Shown here in pieces: positions 25,580 through 34,706 of a stretch of DNA of 64,000 nt. The stretch is from CAVVSD01 sp963757125 (GTDB lineage Bacteria > Actinomycetota > Thermoleophilia > Solirubrobacterales > Solirubrobacteraceae): assembly GCA_963757125.1 (NCBI GenBank), contig CAVWQP010000003.1, forward strand, positions 124,001 through 188,000. Direction: 5' to 3'. Made by a program: the position numbers and the translations under genes. The first letter of the stretch is position 1. Every line of letters starts with the position of its first letter. The notes below the pieces were generated by a model. That model was given only the letters and a program-made list of their open reading frames with translations, had not been told where the DNA came from and did no database searches.

Positions 25580-26398
25580 GTGCGGGTCCTGCTCACGAAC
25601 GACGACGGCCTGGAGGCCGAGGGTCTCCAGGTCCTGCGCCGGGAGCTGCTGAAGGTGCCCGGCATCGAGCTGGTGGTGATCGCCCCCGACGGCAACCGGT
25701 CGGCGACCGGGCGCTCGATCACCACCCGCCGGCCCCTGTGGGTCGAGGAGGTCGACTTCGGCGACGGGACGGTCGGCTACGCGACCGACGGCACCCCCGT
25801 CGACTGCGTGCGCCTTGCGGCGACCGGCCTCGTCGACGGCTTCGAGGCCGAGATGATCGTCGCCGGCTCCAACCACGGGTCGAACCTCGGCGACGACATC
25901 ACCTACTCCGGCACGGTGGCCGCCGCGCTGGAGGGCATCCTGCTCGGCCTCCCGGCCATCGCGCTCTCCCAGCAGTCCGCGGCCAAGGAGATGGACTTCC
26001 GGCTCGGCGAGGAGTTCTCGTTCGACGAGGGCGCGCGGTTCGTCGCGCGCGTCGTGGAGGAGCTCCAGCGCGTGCCGATGCCCGAGGGCACGCTCCTGAA
26101 CGTCAACGCCCCGGCCGCCGACGCCGACCGCGTCGAGGTCTGCCGGCTGGGCAAGCGCATCTTCCGCGACGAGTTGAAGCTCGTCGACCAGGAGGGGGAC
26201 GCCCGGCGGCGCTACTGGATGTACGGCGCGGTCACGGGCTACCACGAGGAGGCGGGCACCGACCTCGCGGCCATCGCGGCCGGGCACATCGCGGTGACGC
26301 CGCTGCACTTCGACCTGCTCGACGTCGAGGGCATGGACAAGCTCGCGAGGCGGGATCTCGCGCGGCTGCTCGCACCGGCGGCGGAGGAAGTCGAGTAG
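25580..26398 (+). CDS. surE: 5'/3'-nucleotidase SurE
   Basis: 272 residues. VRVLLTNDDGLEAEGLQVL opens with the metal-binding Asp-Asp pair, and VIAPDGNRSATGRSITTR, GTPVDCVRLA and VAGSNHGSNLGDDITYSGTV are SurE motifs. SurE dephosphorylates nucleoside monophosphates and is linked to stationary-phase survival. The start is GTG at 25580. Directly followed by ligA after two bases. Confidence 0.94.
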   Translation: MRVLLTNDDGLEAEGLQVLRRELLKVPGIELVVIAPDGNRSATGRSITTRRPLWVEEVDFGDGTVGYATDGTPVDCVRLAATGLVDGFEAEMIVAGSNHGSNLGDDITYSGTVAAALEGILLGLPAIALSQQSAAKEMDFRLGEEFSFDEGARFVARVVEELQRVPMPEGTLLNVNAPAADADRVEVCRLGKRIFRDELKLVDQEGDARRRYWMYGAVTGYHEEAGTDLAAIAAGHIAVTPLHFDLLDVEGMDKLARRDLARLLAPAAEEVE

Positions 26399-26400
26399 CG

Positions 26401-28413
26401 GTGGCGTCGGAGGTGGAGAAGCGCGCCGAGGAGCTGCGCGAGCAGCTCCGCCACCACGGCTACCGGTACTACGTCCTCGACGACCCCGAGATCGGCGACG
26501 ACGACTACGACGCGCTGCTCGACGAGCTGCGGGCCATCGAGGCCGAGCACCCCGAGCTGCGCACGCCCGACTCGCCCACGCAGCGCGTCGGCGGCGAGCC
26601 GGTGTCGAACCTCACGAAGGTCACGCACGAGCTGCCGATGCTCTCGCTGGCCAACGCGCGCTCGGAGGAGGAGCTGCGCGCGTGGGTCGACCGCATGCGC
26701 AACCACCTCGCGCGCGAGGGCATCGAGAACCCCGAGTTCACGTTCGTCGCCGAGCCGAAGATCGACGGCCTGGCGATCTCGCTGCTCTACGAGGACGGCG
26801 TCCTCGTCCGCGGCGCGACGCGCGGCAACGGCGAGGTCGGCGAGGACGTCACGCACAACCTCCGCACGATCGGCTCCATCCCGCTGAGCTTCGAGGACGC
26901 GCCGCCGCTCATCGAGGTCCGCGGCGAGGTCTACATGTCGCTGCCCGACTTCGCCGCGCTGAACGAGCGCCGTGCCGCGGCCGGCCTCTCGACCTTCATG
27001 AACCCGCGCAACTCGGCGGCCGGGACGATCCGCCAGCTCGACCCCAAGCTCGCGGCCGAGCGCCCGCTGAGCATGTGGTGCTACGGCATCGGCCGCACCG
27101 AGGGCGTGTCGTTCACGTCGCACCACGAGGGCCTGGAGTGGCTGACGGCGCACGGCTTCCGCGTGAACGGCGACGTCAAGGTGCTGCACGAGGAGGACGC
27201 CGTCGTGAAGCAGTGCCTCGCGTGGCAGGACCGCCGCGGCGCGCTGGACTTCGAGATCGACGGCGTCGTCGTCAAGGTCGACGACCTCGAGCTGCAGCGC
27301 CGGCTCGGGACGATCGGGCGCGACCCGCGCTGGGCGATCGCCTGGAAGTTCCCGCCGACGACGAAGGTCACGACGCTGCACGGCATCGAGTGGAACGTCG
27401 GCAAGTTCGGCGATCTGCACCCGTTCGCGGTGCTCGAGCCCGTGCAGGTCGGCGGCGTGACCGTGAAGCTCGCGACGCTGCACAACGAGGAGGACGTCGC
27501 GCGCAAGGACATCCGCGTCGGCGACGACGTCATCGTCCTGCGCGCGGGCGACGTCATCCCGCAGGTCGTCTCCCCGGCGCCGCACGCCGTCGAGCGCGAG
27601 GGCCGCTCCGGGCCGACCCATCCGCCCGCGAACTGCCCATCGTGCGGGACGCCGACCGAGAAGCCCGAGGGCTCCGTCTTCACCCGCTGCCCGAACCGCG
27701 TCTGCCCGCAGCGCCAGTGGCAGCTGCTCAAGCACTTCGTCTCGCGCGGCGCGATGGACATCGACGGCCTGGGCGAGAAGCAGGTCGCCACGCTCCAGGA
27801 GAAGGGCCTCGTGACGACCGCGGCGGACTTCTACCGCCTCACGCCGGAGCAGCTCGTGGAGCTCGAGGGCTACGGCGAGCTGTCCGCGCAGCGCACGGTC
27901 GAGAACATCCAGCGCTCCAAGGAGCAGGGGCTCGAGCGCCTGCTCTTCGCCGTCGGCCTCGAGGAGGTCGGCGAGATCACGGGACGCAACCTCGCCGCGC
28001 GCTTCCGCTCGATGCAGGCGCTCATGGACGCGCCGGCGGAGTCGATCGAGGAGACGCCGGGGATCGGGACGAAGATGTCCGAGATCATCCACGACCAGCT
28101 CGCCGACCCGCAGATGCGCGAGCTCGTCGACGATCTGCGCGAGCAGGGCGTCGTCATGGAGCTCGAGGGCCCGCCGCCGGGCGACGGCCCGCTGTCGGGC
28201 AAGACGATCGTGCTGACCGGCTCGCTGCCGGACCTCACCCGCGAGGAGGCGACGAAGCGCGTCCTCGCGGCGGGCGGGCGCGTCACGACCGGCGTCTCGA
28301 AGAAGACCGACTACGTCGTCGCGGGCGAGTCGCCGGGGTCGAAGCTCGAGAAGGCCGAGCGCCTCGGCGTGCCGGTCCTCGACGAGGCCGGCCTCCTGGA
28401 TCTCCTGGGTTAG
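26401..28413 (+). CDS. ligA: NAD-dependent DNA ligase LigA
   Basis: 670 residues, full length. Order: Ia domain with YYVLDDPEIGDDDYDALLDE, nucleotidyltransferase with the adenylated Lys in AEPKIDGLAISL, OB fold, four-Cys zinc finger (CPSCGTP ... CPNRVCPQ), helix-hairpin-helix repeats, and a BRCT domain beginning LSGKTIVLTGSLPDLTREEA. Seals nicks in replication and repair. The start is GTG at 26401, although the frame is open further upstream inside surE. The stop overlaps the stop of the opposite-strand regulator. Confidence 0.96.
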   Translation: MASEVEKRAEELREQLRHHGYRYYVLDDPEIGDDDYDALLDELRAIEAEHPELRTPDSPTQRVGGEPVSNLTKVTHELPMLSLANARSEEELRAWVDRMRNHLAREGIENPEFTFVAEPKIDGLAISLLYEDGVLVRGATRGNGEVGEDVTHNLRTIGSIPLSFEDAPPLIEVRGEVYMSLPDFAALNERRAAAGLSTFMNPRNSAAGTIRQLDPKLAAERPLSMWCYGIGRTEGVSFTSHHEGLEWLTAHGFRVNGDVKVLHEEDAVVKQCLAWQDRRGALDFEIDGVVVKVDDLELQRRLGTIGRDPRWAIAWKFPPTTKVTTLHGIEWNVGKFGDLHPFAVLEPVQVGGVTVKLATLHNEEDVARKDIRVGDDVIVLRAGDVIPQVVSPAPHAVEREGRSGPTHPPANCPSCGTPTEKPEGSVFTRCPNRVCPQRQWQLLKHFVSRGAMDIDGLGEKQVATLQEKGLVTTAADFYRLTPEQLVELEGYGELSAQRTVENIQRSKEQGLERLLFAVGLEEVGEITGRNLAARFRSMQALMDAPAESIEETPGIGTKMSEIIHDQLADPQMRELVDDLREQGVVMELEGPPPGDGPLSGKTIVLTGSLPDLTREEATKRVLAAGGRVTTGVSKKTDYVVAGESPGSKLEKAERLGVPVLDEAGLLDLLG

Positions 28414-31400
28414 AGCTCGGCCAGGCGCCGCTCCGCGAGCGCGGCCCGTGGCTCGGCGCCGAGCGCGCGGTTGTGCTCGACAGCCCGCGTGAGGTGCTCC
28501 GCCGCCCACGTCACGTCGCCCGCGGCCGTCGCGGCGCGGCCGATCGCGTAGGACCCGCTCGCGTACGCGTTGACGGCGCGGGCGTTGAGGATGCAGCGGC
28601 CCGCGTAGGGCGCGAGCATCGCGACGAGGTCGGCGCCGCGGCCGGCGTCGCCCAGGTAGGCGGCAGCCTCCGCGCACTCGTGCAGGCAGGCGAGGTGATT
28701 CGCGTCGCGGGGGAGGAGCGCCCAGCGGTCGCGTGCGATCGCATCGAGGTGGTGCCTGCCGCGCTCCGTCTCGCCCCGCGCCGCGAACACCCAGGCCAGG
28801 CCCGAGTGCCACGCGCCCGGGACCGCGGAGGACTCCAGCGCGGCCAGCGCCGGGCCCTCTTCCAGCTCGTCGTAGCGCTCCTGCTCGAACAGGATCGCCG
28901 TGGCCTGGATCCAGGCGTTGCGCGCGGCGTTCGCGTCGCCCGCCAGTGTGCCGATCCGTGCTGCCTCCTCGCCGAGCGCGGCCGCCTCGGCGTAGCGGCC
29001 GGCCATGGCCGCGCGGCACCCGCGCCAGAGCGGGACGTACCAGCTCCAGGCACCGAGCCCGAGGCGCTCGGTGGCCTCGGCGTAGCGCTCGAGCGCGTCG
29101 TCGGCGGCTTCGGCGTCGCCCGACTCGAGGAGGTCGACGAAGTGCCAGTGGCGGCCCTGGACCTCGAGCTCGAGCAGCCGCTCGCGCTCCCCGAGCGCGA
29201 TCATCTCTCGGGTCGTCGCCAACCGCTCGTCGAGCCGATCCGCGCGCCAGAGCGCGATCCGCTGCCCGTGCAGCGCGGCACCCAGCGCCTCGGGGTCGCC
29301 GGTGGCCCGCGCCAGCGCGACGGCCTCGGCGCTGCAGGCCTCGCCCCGCGCCCGGCCGGCGCCGTCGGCGTAGTAGAGCTCGACGCCCAGGCGGCCGAGC
29401 ACGCGTGCGCGGGTCCGCTTGTCGTCCGTCGGCAGGGCGTCGAGCGCCTCCTCCAGCCGCCCGACCAGCTCGTCGTCGACGCGCAGGATCGTCACACCGA
29501 CGCCACCGAGGCCGAGCGCCGCCTCGGCGAGGGCTGCGCCGTCGCCGCAGGCGGCCGCGAGCGCGCGCGCCCGCTCGTACGCGGCCCGCGCCTGCGGGAT
29601 CGCGCCCGCCTTGGCGTGCGCGGCGCCGACCTCGAGGAGGAGGGGGATGTCGTCGCCGCCGACGTCGTCGAGCGCGAGCGCGAGATGGCGCGCCGCCTCC
29701 TCGAACGCCAACGCCGCGAGGGCGTCGCCGGCCGCGGCCCGGGACGCCGCCGTCGCGCGCTCCCGCGCGCCGGGCAGCACGGCGGCCGCCGCCCGCCAGT
29801 GGTGCGCGAGCTCCGCGGGCGCGGCGTCGGAGAGCGCCTCGGCGATCCGCCCGTGGGTCCGCGCGCGGCGCGCGGCGCTCAGCGACGACGCCACGGCGTC
29901 GCGCACGAGCGCGTGCGTGAACGCGAAGCGGCCGGGTCGTCCCTGCACCTCGGCGAGCAGGCCGGCGGCGACCGCCGCCTCGAGCGCGTCGAGCGTGCCG
30001 TCGCCCGCGACGCGCTCGACGGTCACGAGGTCGAACTCGGGCCCTGCGACGGCCGCCGTGGCGAGCACCGCGGCGGCGGGATCGCCGAGCCGGCCGACGC
30101 GCTCGGCGACGAGCTCGCGCACGCCGGCGGGGACGCCGTCGGGCTCGGCCCCCGCACGGGCGAGCTCCTCGACGAGCAGCGGGTTGCCGCCGGCGCGGGC
30201 GGCGATCGCCGCGCCATGCCCCGCGGCCCCGGCGGCGTCCGCCAGCAGCGCGGCGTCGTCGGGCGCAAGCCCGTCGAGGCGCAGGTCGAGCACGGCGGGA
30301 TCGCGGCGGACGCTGGCGAGCAGCGCCGCGAGCGCCGGCGCCGCACGCGTCTCGGTCGTGCGCAGCGTCGCCACGATGAGCAGCCGCCCGCGCTCGGGCG
30401 AGCCCGCGAGATGGGCGAGCATGCCGAGCGTCGGCTCGTCGGCCCAGTGGAGGTCGTCGAGGACGAGCACGAGGCCGTCCGTCCTGGCGACGGCGACCAG
30501 GGCCGCGTCGACGGCGGCGAGCAGCCGGTGGCGCGCGCCGTCGGGGTCGCCCGGCGCCGGCGCGTCGGGCAGGGACGGGACGAGACGCGCGAGCTCGCCG
30601 GACTGCACGCCGACCGCGTCGGCCAGCGCGGCCGGGCCGACCGCGGCGGCGAGGCCGCCCAGCGCCTCCGCGAACGGCGCGTAGGGGATGTGCCCCTCGG
30701 GCGTGCAGCGACCGGCGAGCGCCGCGCCGCCGCCGGCCTGCACCCGTGCGACGAGCTCGGCCGCCAGCCGCGTCTTGCCGATGCCCGGCTCGCCGGAGAC
30801 GAGCGCCAGCCGACGCGTCCCGTCGTCCGCCTGCGCCCATGCCGCCGTCGAGCGCCTCGAGCGCGTCGTCGCGCCCCACGAGCGCAGCGACCGCGCGGGT
30901 TCGCAGGCGTCCCGGCGCCTGCTCGTCGGCCGGGTGCAGCCCGGCGGCCGGCGTCGCACGCAGCTCCGCGGCCAGCTCGCGGGTGGCCGCCGACGGCGCG
31001 GTGCCGAGCTCGCGCGCGAGGCGCTCGCGCAGCCGCGCGAAGACCGCGAGCGCGGCGGCGGCGTCCCCGGTGGCCGCGAGCGCGCGCATGAGCGCGCGAT
31101 GGGCCTCCTCGCCGAGCGGATCGAGCTCCGCGCGCCGGCGGGCGAGCGCCAGCGCCTCCCCGGGGTCGCTCGCGGCATCCGCCGCGGCGGCCAGCAGCGC
31201 GTCGAGCGCGTGGGCGTGCGCGTCGCGCGCCTGCAGCACCCACTCGTCCTCCAGTCCGGCGAGCAGCTCGCCGCTGCCGCACGCGAGGCGCCGCGTCGAC
31301 GTCGCCCGCCTTCGCGGCGGCGTCGAACACGAGCACGTCGACCTCGACCGCCGGCCCGAAGCCGATCGCGTCGCGGGTGGCGACGAGGTCGTCGCCGACA

Positions 31401-31618
31401 GCCGCGCGCAGGCCCCACGCCGCCTGGCGCAGGCTCTGGCGGGCGCTCTCGTCGAGGACGTCGGGCCGCAGCCTGCCCGCCAGCGCCTCGCGGGCGTGCA
31501 GGCCCGGGTGCAGCGCGAGCCAGCCCGCGAGGAGCCGGGAGCGGCGCGACGGCGGCAGGGCGACCGGATCGCCGTCGCGCTCGAGCGCCAGCCCACCGAG
31601 CAGCCGCACGCGCAGCAT
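28410..31618 (-). CDS. SARP-family regulator with BTAD, AAA ATPase and TPR-like domains (two frameshifts)
   Basis: Read from the ATG at 31618 as MLRVRLLGGLALERDGDPVA, a winged-helix SARP start, followed by a BTAD domain (LDPLGEEAHRALMRALAATG). An ATPase domain comes next with Walker A LVSGEPGIGKTRLAAELVAR and Walker B LVLVLDDLHWADEPT. About 550 residues of Ala-rich helical repeats end at TAA 28410-28412. The frame changes near 31288 and again near 30840; removing one base at the first and correcting one at the second gives a single protein of ~1,070 residues, normal for large SARPs. Such proteins activate secondary metabolism or stress genes. Direct repeats lie before the start. Confidence 0.85.
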
Positions 31619-31624
31619 GGCGCG

Positions 31625-31630
31625 ACCCTA
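31625..31630 (-). promoter_or_regulatory. Candidate -10 (TAGGGT) of the SARP gene
   Basis: Reverse-strand TAGGGT ends 6 bases before the ATG at 31618, leaderless geometry. Confidence 0.35.
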
Positions 31631-31651
31631 ACCCGACGGAGCTGCGACGGG

Positions 31652-31672
31652 GGCGAGACGGTGGCGAGACGG
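31652..31672. repeat. Tandem direct repeat GGCGAGACGG spaced 11 bp
   Basis: Two perfect 10-bp copies (31652-31661 and 31663-31672), with a third weaker copy (GCGACGG) just upstream. SARP regulators are known to bind direct heptamer repeats placed one helical turn apart, so this is a candidate operator for the adjacent regulator and/or the divergent SnoaL-like gene. Confidence 0.45.
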
Positions 31673-31693
31673 GGCGGCCGCAGGATGCACGCC

Positions 31694-32056
31694 ATGTCCA
31701 CCACCACCCACACCACGTTCGACGTCGCGGCCTTCCGCCGCGCCCTCGAGGACCTCGACGGCCAGGCCGTCGGCGCGCTCATCACCGACGACTTCGAGCG
31801 CACCGAGATCGATCAGGTGACGCCGCCGACCGCACCGGCCGTCGTCCGCGGCCGTGACGCGAACGTCGCCGCGGTCGACGACCTGCGTGCCCGCGGCGTG
31901 AAGCTGAGCGCCGAGGAGCCGGTCGTCGACGGGGACCGCTTCGCGATGCTGTGCCGCTGCAAGCTTCCCGACGGGCGCGACGTCGTCGGGATCGCCATCG
32001 GCGAGACCCGCGACGGCCTGCTCGCCCGCTGGACCGAGGTGCAGGCCTGGGGCTAG
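31694..32056 (+). CDS. SnoaL-like (NTF2-fold) protein
   Basis: 120 residues from the ATG at 31694 (an in-frame ATG at 31685 adds three). FDVAAFRRALEDLDGQAVGA is a typical opening helix of SnoaL-like proteins, followed by DDFERTEIDQVTPP and a sheet region ending in DGLLARWTEVQAWG. NTF2-fold proteins bind small hydrophobic ligands or act as isomerases/cyclases. It is divergent from the SARP gene and overlaps the dacB stop by 4 bases. Exact function unknown. Confidence 0.75.
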   Translation: MSTTTHTTFDVAAFRRALEDLDGQAVGALITDDFERTEIDQVTPPTAPAVVRGRDANVAAVDDLRARGVKLSAEEPVVDGDRFAMLCRCKLPDGRDVVGIAIGETRDGLLARWTEVQAWG

Positions 32057-33354
32057 GCCCCGGGTGCCGCCGCCCCGCCGCCGGCCTCGGTCTCCGGGGC
32101 CGCCGGCGCGGGCGCGCTCGGAGGCGCGACGTCCGGGCCGGCGTCGGACCCGTCCCAGCTGGCCAGCGCGGTCGCGATCCGGTCCTGGATCCCGTGCGCC
32201 GAGCTGACGTTCACGCCGTTCATGAGCAGCGCGAAGGCGACGACGCCGCCGTCACCGGTCGTGCAGTAACCCGCGAGGTTGCTCGTGTAGCGCAGCGTCC
32301 CGGTCTTCGCGCGGCAGTTGCCCGCCGCTGCCGTGCCCCGCATGCGGCGCTGCAGCGTGCCGCTCACGCCTGCGACCGGCAACGAGGCGGTGAAGGGCTG
32401 GGCGAACTGCATGTTCGCCACCCGCTGCAGCAGCCGGACGACCTGACGCGGGGTCGTGCGGTCGCTGCGCGAGAGACCCGATCCGTCGACGATCCGCGGA
32501 CGCACGCCGATGTCGTCGAGCGCGGCGCGGGCCGCGGCTGCACCCGCGGCGGTCGTCCCGCCCGCGCCGTGCGCCGCGCCCAGGCGCTTGAGGAGCATCT
32601 CCGCCAGGTAGTTGTCGGAGGGCCCGTTCATCGCCGCGACGATGGCGCTCAACGGCGCCGACTGGATCTGCGCGACGTCCACCGCCGACGGGGGCGCCGT
32701 CCCGGCCTCGACGTCCCCGGACACGACGACGCCCGCGAGCTTGAGCGCGCGCGCGAGGCGGCGTGCGGCGCTCGCGGCGGGAGCGCTCTGGAGGCCCTTG
32801 GAGTCCCAGCCGCGGTTGACGGCCAGGCCGGTGAGCAGCCCGCCCAGCTCGCTGTCGTAGCGGTAGTCGCTGTCGGGGCTGCCGATGCGATGGTCGAATG
32901 CGCTGTCGTCGCCCACGACGCCGCCCTGGACCGTCGTGACCCCGGCGGCCTTCACGGCCGCGGCGAGCTCGGTGATCCGGGCGGCGCTCAGCGTCGGGTC
33001 ACCGCCTCCGACGAGGTACAGCGGACCGGCGACGACGCCGCCGACCGGCGCGGCGCCCGCCATCGCGCGGGTGGCGATCCGGGCCTCGGGGCCGTCGCGC
33101 ATGAGCGTGGCGGTGCTGACGAAGAGCTTCTCGACCGAGGCGGGGACGCGCTGGTTGTCGGCGCGCAGGTCGAAGATGGTCCTGCCGCTGTCGAGGTCGC
33201 GGACGACGATGCCGGCCGACGGGCCGGCAGCACGCATCTCGCGGGTCAGCTTGGCTTGGACCGCGGACAGCGAGGCTGCGGTCGCGGGACCTGCGGTGAG
33301 GAGCGCCGCCGCCAGGACGGCGGCGACGAGGACGAGACGGCGCACGGGGGACAC
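32053..33354 (-). CDS. dacB: D-alanyl-D-alanine carboxypeptidase, peptidase S13 (PBP4/DacB type)
   Basis: 433 residues; trims or cuts peptidoglycan cross-links outside the membrane. A signal peptide is clear (MSPVRRLVLVAAVLAAALLT, then AGPATAA). Active-site motifs: SVEK (SxxK nucleophile, after NQRVPA), SDN (in NGPSDNYLAEMLLKRLG) and KTG (in CRAKTGTLRYTSNLAGY). The C terminus is a Pro/Ala tail. The start is GTG at 33354. A 78-base gap separates it from the small upstream gene. Confidence 0.92.
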   Translation of the reverse strand: MSPVRRLVLVAAVLAAALLTAGPATAASLSAVQAKLTREMRAAGPSAGIVVRDLDSGRTIFDLRADNQRVPASVEKLFVSTATLMRDGPEARIATRAMAGAAPVGGVVAGPLYLVGGGDPTLSAARITELAAAVKAAGVTTVQGGVVGDDSAFDHRIGSPDSDYRYDSELGGLLTGLAVNRGWDSKGLQSAPAASAARRLARALKLAGVVVSGDVEAGTAPPSAVDVAQIQSAPLSAIVAAMNGPSDNYLAEMLLKRLGAAHGAGGTTAAGAAAARAALDDIGVRPRIVDGSGLSRSDRTTPRQVVRLLQRVANMQFAQPFTASLPVAGVSGTLQRRMRGTAAAGNCRAKTGTLRYTSNLAGYCTTGDGGVVAFALLMNGVNVSSAHGIQDRIATALASWDGSDAGPDVAPPSAPAPAAPETEAGGGAAAPGA

Positions 33355-33432
33355 GAGGAGCAGAACACCGCATCCCCCGGACGGGTGCGGGCAACGGCTG
33401 CGCGTCTGCCGGTGCCCGCGTGTGCCGAACGG

Positions 33433-33606
33433 CTACAGCTTCGCCGGCTCCGGCTGGCTCTCGGCCTGCAGACTCGTGATGAACAACGTCTTGTCGATGC
33501 GTCCCTGGAAGATCGGCACCCCCATCTCCATGCACTTCGAGATGACCTCTCGGCGCTCGAGCCCGGCCTCGCGTGCCAGCTCGGTGGGGGTCAGGTGGTT
33601 GGCCAT
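33433..33606 (-). CDS. Small IF2_N-like DNA/RNA-binding protein
   Basis: 57 residues from the ATG at 33606: MANHLTPTELAREAGLERRE, then VISKCMEMGVPIFQGRIDKT. The pattern (helix, ELAREAGL turn, helix, then a GVPIFQGRIDKTLF hairpin) resembles the small N-terminal domain of IF-2, also found as stand-alone nucleic-acid-binding proteins; the resemblance is by eye. A perfect AGGAGG lies 9 bases before the ATG. Upstream is the best-formed promoter of this region, overlapped by an 8-bp inverted repeat, so it is probably strongly expressed and regulated. Confidence 0.75.
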   Translation of the reverse strand: MANHLTPTELAREAGLERREVISKCMEMGVPIFQGRIDKTLFITSLQAESQPEPAKL

Positions 33607-33636
33607 TGGCGGCTGCCTCCTATGGGTTTGCTGTGC

Positions 33637-33664
33637 GACAAGTGAAATCTTTGTAGCACTTGTC
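33637..33664. promoter_or_regulatory. 8-bp inverted repeat overlapping the promoter of the IF2_N-like gene
   Basis: GACAAGTG (33637-33644) and CACTTGTC (33657-33664) are perfect inverted arms 12 bases apart. They bracket the -10 element, one arm in the spacer and one near the transcription start, an arrangement typical of a repressor operator. Confidence 0.5.
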
Positions 33665-33678
33665 ACGGACGTGGACAA
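33650..33678 (-). promoter_or_regulatory. Promoter of the IF2_N-like gene
   Basis: Reverse strand: TTGTCC (33678-33673), 17 bases, then TACAAA (33655-33650). Both hexamers are close to the housekeeping consensus and the region is AT-rich compared with its surroundings. Confidence 0.55.
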
Positions 33679-33700
33679 CGGGTTGATCGGTGCTCCATGC

Positions 33701-34468
33701 CTAGATCGGATTGGGGATGTCGATGAAGTTGTGCACGATCGCGTGCTTCGCGGCGATCAGGTCGCCGAGTCGGCGCACGCCGAGGGTCTCCGTGGCGTGG
33801 TGGCCGGCGGCGATGAAGTGGATGCGCTCCTCGCGCGCGACGGCCGCGACCCGCTCGGCGGGCTCGCCGGTGAGGAAGGCGTCGAACCCGCGCTCGACGG
33901 CGTCGGCGACGTAGTCCGCGCCCGCGCCGGAGACGATGCCGATCGTGCGGATGCGCTCGGGACCCTCGCGGAGCACGAGCGGCTCGCGGTCGGTCAGCTT
34001 CGTGACGCGGGCGATGAGCTCGTCGACCGTGATCCCGTCGCCGTCGAAGCTCCCGGCGACGCCGATCGCCACACCGTGGTGCTCGGCGAACGGCTCGGTC
34101 GACACGCAGCCCAGCCCGTCGGCGAGCAGCGCGTTGTTGCCGTGCTCGGGGTGCCCGTCGAGAGGTAGGTGGTAGGCGGCGAGCGCCATCCCGTGCGCGA
34201 AGAGCGGCACGAGGCGGCGATGCAGCGACGGCGTGACCTGCATCGGCATCCCACGCCAGAACAGGCCGTGGTGGACCAGGACGAGGTCGGCGCCGGCGTC
34301 CGCGGCGCGCTCGAACAGCTCGACGTGAGCGCTGACCCCGGTCACGAGGGTGGCGACATCGGGGCCGCCCGGGACCTGGAGCCCATTGGGCCCGTAGTCA
34401 TCGAATCGCTCCGGCTCGAGGAGCTGGTCGAGGAAGGCGATCACCTCGTGCGTCGACGCGGCCGTCAT
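33701..34468 (-). CDS. Nif3-like dinuclear metal protein
   Basis: 255 residues from the ATG at 34468. The frame is open to 34546, but the family opening (MTAASTHEVIAFLDQLLEPE, then RFDDYGPNGLQVPG) fixes the start. Metal ligands fall in LVLVHHGLFWRG (His-His), LPLDGHPEHGNNALLADGLG and HFIAAGHHATE. The family (GTP cyclohydrolase 1 type 2/NIF3) is conserved, but its biochemical role is unsettled. It lies upstream of the small IF2_N-like gene on the same strand. Confidence 0.92.
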   Translation of the reverse strand: MTAASTHEVIAFLDQLLEPERFDDYGPNGLQVPGGPDVATLVTGVSAHVELFERAADAGADLVLVHHGLFWRGMPMQVTPSLHRRLVPLFAHGMALAAYHLPLDGHPEHGNNALLADGLGCVSTEPFAEHHGVAIGVAGSFDGDGITVDELIARVTKLTDREPLVLREGPERIRTIGIVSGAGADYVADAVERGFDAFLTGEPAERVAAVAREERIHFIAAGHHATETLGVRRLGDLIAAKHAIVHNFIDIPNPI

Positions 34469-34479
34469 CCGGTTCGGAG

Positions 34480-34485
34480 ACCGTA
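34480..34485 (-). promoter_or_regulatory. Candidate -10 (TACGGT) of the Nif3-like gene
   Basis: Reverse-strand TACGGT ends 11 bases before the ATG at 34468. Confidence 0.25.
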
Positions 34486-34661
34486 CCGGACCTCTGCAAC
34501 CCGTGCGGCACCTCGATTTCCGTACGGCGTCCGTCACACCGGACAAAGGTGCGACAAAACCCTGGAAAACCGCCGTGATCCGGACCCGGACATTCGTCCG
34601 AAACCAGGTTTGCAGCTCAGGTTCGAGGGCATCATTGGCCCCGAGTCCTGGGAAGTTCGAG

Positions 34662-34685
34662 GGAACCGTTCGGGGGGGCGGTTCC
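34662..34685 (+). promoter_or_regulatory. Inverted repeat GGAACCG/CGGTTCC before the sigma-factor gene
   Basis: Perfect 7-bp arms (34662-34668 and 34679-34685) around a 10-base G-rich loop, 21 bases before the ATG. The left arm contains GGAACC, the usual -35 of ECF sigma factors, so it may be an autoregulated promoter; as RNA it would form a hairpin at the ribosome site. The region 34486-34661 contains no gene that I can support. Confidence 0.4.
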
Positions 34686-34706
34686 AGGTACGGAGACCAT
34701 GCGCAG

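Noticed and set aside
26682..31091. 1469-residue forward frame opposite the SARP gene
   Set aside because: Arg/Ala/Pro-rich, no motifs, and it crosses the end of ligA in another frame; a GC-rich shadow.
26239..31803. 1854-residue reverse-strand frame over surE, ligA and the SARP gene
   Set aside because: Its ligA part is an antisense shadow. Only the section around 30840-31290 is real, as part of the frameshifted SARP gene.
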